Shown in pieces: positions 63,221-64,000 of a stretch of 64,000 nt of DNA. The stretch covers positions 124,001 to 188,000 of the forward strand of contig NZ_AKJW01000058.1 of assembly GCF_000282135.1 (NCBI RefSeq), written 5' to 3'. Origin of the DNA: Herbaspirillum sp. CF444 (lineage in GTDB: Bacteria; Pseudomonadota; Gammaproteobacteria; Burkholderiales; Burkholderiaceae_D). The first letter of the stretch is position 1, and each line of letters begins with the position of its first letter. The position numbers were made by a program, and so were the translations under genes. The notes beneath the pieces are model-generated. The model made no database searches. It saw only the letters and a program-made list of their open reading frames with translations, and was not told where the DNA came from.

Positions 63221-64000
63221 TCAGCTCAGCAACGCATCCACGAACTCTTCGGCGTCGAAGGCTTGCAGATCGTCGATCTGTTCGCCCACGCCGATGAAGT
63301 ACAACGGCACCGGCCGGGTCTTGGCGATCGCCGCCAGGATGCCGCCTTTGGCGGTGCCGTCCAGTTTGGTCACCACCAAGCCTGTCAGGCCCAGCGCGTC
63401 GTCGAAAGCTTTGACCTGCGCCAGCGCATTTTGGCCGGTATTGCCGTCGATGACCAGCAGTACTTCGTGCGGCGCGGTGTCCATGCCCTTGCCGATGACG
63501 CGTTTGATCTTTTTCAGTTCGTCCATCAGGTGCAGTTGCGTCGGCAGGCGGCCGGCGGTGTCGACCATGACGACATTGGTGCCGCGCGCCGTGGCCGAAT
63601 GCACGGCATCGTAGGCGACGGCCGCAGGATCGCCCGATTCCTGGGCGATTACGGTAATGTTGTTGCGCTCGCCCCAGATCGTCAGCTGTTCGCGCGCGGC
63701 CGCGCGGAAGGTGTCGCCGGCGGCCAGCAGCACGGACTGGTCATGCGCCTGCAAATGCTTGGCCAGCTTGCCGATCGTGGTGGTCTTGCCGGCGCCGTTG
63801 ACGCCTGCAATCATCATCACCAGCGGTTGATGGCGGCCCAGCACCAGCGGCTTCTGCAGCGGGCGCAGCATATCGATCAGCAGCGCGCGCAAGGCCTGGC
63901 GCACCTGGTCGGCTTCGGTCAGTTTTTCGTCCTTGACCTTCTTCCTGAGCGAATCGAGCAGGAACTGGGTGGCTTCGACGCCGGCGTCCGAGACCAGCAG
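63221..64000 (-). CDS. ftsY: Signal recognition particle receptor FtsY (C-terminal part, runs off the window)
   Basis: The NG domain of FtsY: N-domain helices at the window edge ([20 protein letters not shown]), G1 [15 protein letters not shown], the DTAGRLPTQ motif, [10 protein letters not shown] and the closing [22 protein letters not shown]. It is the GTPase receptor that docks ribosome-SRP complexes at the membrane. The frame stays open to position 64000, so the acidic A domain and the start codon are outside. Confidence 0.95.
   Translation of the reverse strand: MLVSDAGVEATQFLLDSLRKKVKDEKLTEADQVRQALRALLIDMLRPLQKPLVLGRHQPLVMMIAGVNGAGKTTTIGKLAKHLQAHDQSVLLAAGDTFRAAAREQLTIWGERNNITVIAQESGDPAAVAYDAVHSATARGTNVVMVDTAGRLPTQLHLMDELKKIKRVIGKGMDTAPHEVLLVIDGNTGQNALAQVKAFDDALGLTGLVVTKLDGTAKGGILAAIAKTRPVPLYFIGVGEQIDDLQAFDAEEFVDALLS

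Overview
The window looks like a chromosomal segment of a betaproteobacterium of the Oxalobacteraceae, most likely Herbaspirillum or a close relative. The reasons are high GC, the gene orders pilMNOPQ-aroK-aroB-dgt, coxB-coxA-ctaG-coxC-surf1-ctaA-ctaB-sco and rpoH-ftsX-ftsE-ftsY, and PhaM, DUF2970 and twin-transmembrane proteins typical of that group. I saw no phage, insertion sequence, CRISPR array, rRNA or plasmid function. There is one tRNA (Phe, GAA).

Positions 1-9000 hold nutrient uptake and nucleobase salvage: an M20 metallopeptidase, adenine deaminase, a small lipoprotein, a polar amino-acid ABC transporter operon headed by its own GntR-family regulator, and a cytosolic 5'-nucleotidase. 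Positions 9000-15100 are a complete sugar-acid (L-threonate type) catabolic operon: FCD-type GntR regulator, LtnD dehydrogenase, OtnK kinase, OtnC decarboxylase, MFS permease and OtnI isomerase, converting a four-carbon acid to dihydroxyacetone phosphate. Positions 15100-18700 are a looser stretch with two small proteins, a GlxA-type AraC regulator divergent from a monooxygenase-fold protein, a cupin and tRNA-Phe.

Positions 18800-29600 are mostly housekeeping: a UbiH-like hydroxylase, DsbC, peptidyl-tRNA hydrolase, Tex, a DUF5610 protein, a LivK-like binding protein, Dgt, and a single-ORF fusion of shikimate kinase with 3-dehydroquinate synthase. Positions 29700-37100 hold the type IV pilus assembly operon pilMNOPQ, with a PilM that seems to have lost an internal segment, divergent from penicillin-binding protein 1A. 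Positions 37100-50400 contain queC, two DUF3108 paralogues, PhaM, a ferritin-like protein, heptose-phosphate adenylyltransferase, a copper chaperone pair, an ABC transporter of the TrpXYZ type with tandem binding-protein genes, TrmL, ComF and a BioC-like methyltransferase.

Positions 50500-60300 encode a caa3-like cytochrome c oxidase with nearly all its assembly factors (CtaG, Surf1, two SCO-like proteins, heme A synthase, heme O synthase) and several very small membrane proteins. Positions 60300-64000 carry rpoH, preceded by a CIRCE element, then ftsX, ftsE and the C-terminal part of ftsY, which runs off the window. The most useful second-look items are the palindromes in front of regulators, the CIRCE site at rpoH, the AroK-AroB fusion, the shortened PilM with a structured palindrome upstream, the altered metal-site residues in OtnC and the M20 peptidase, and the small genes.
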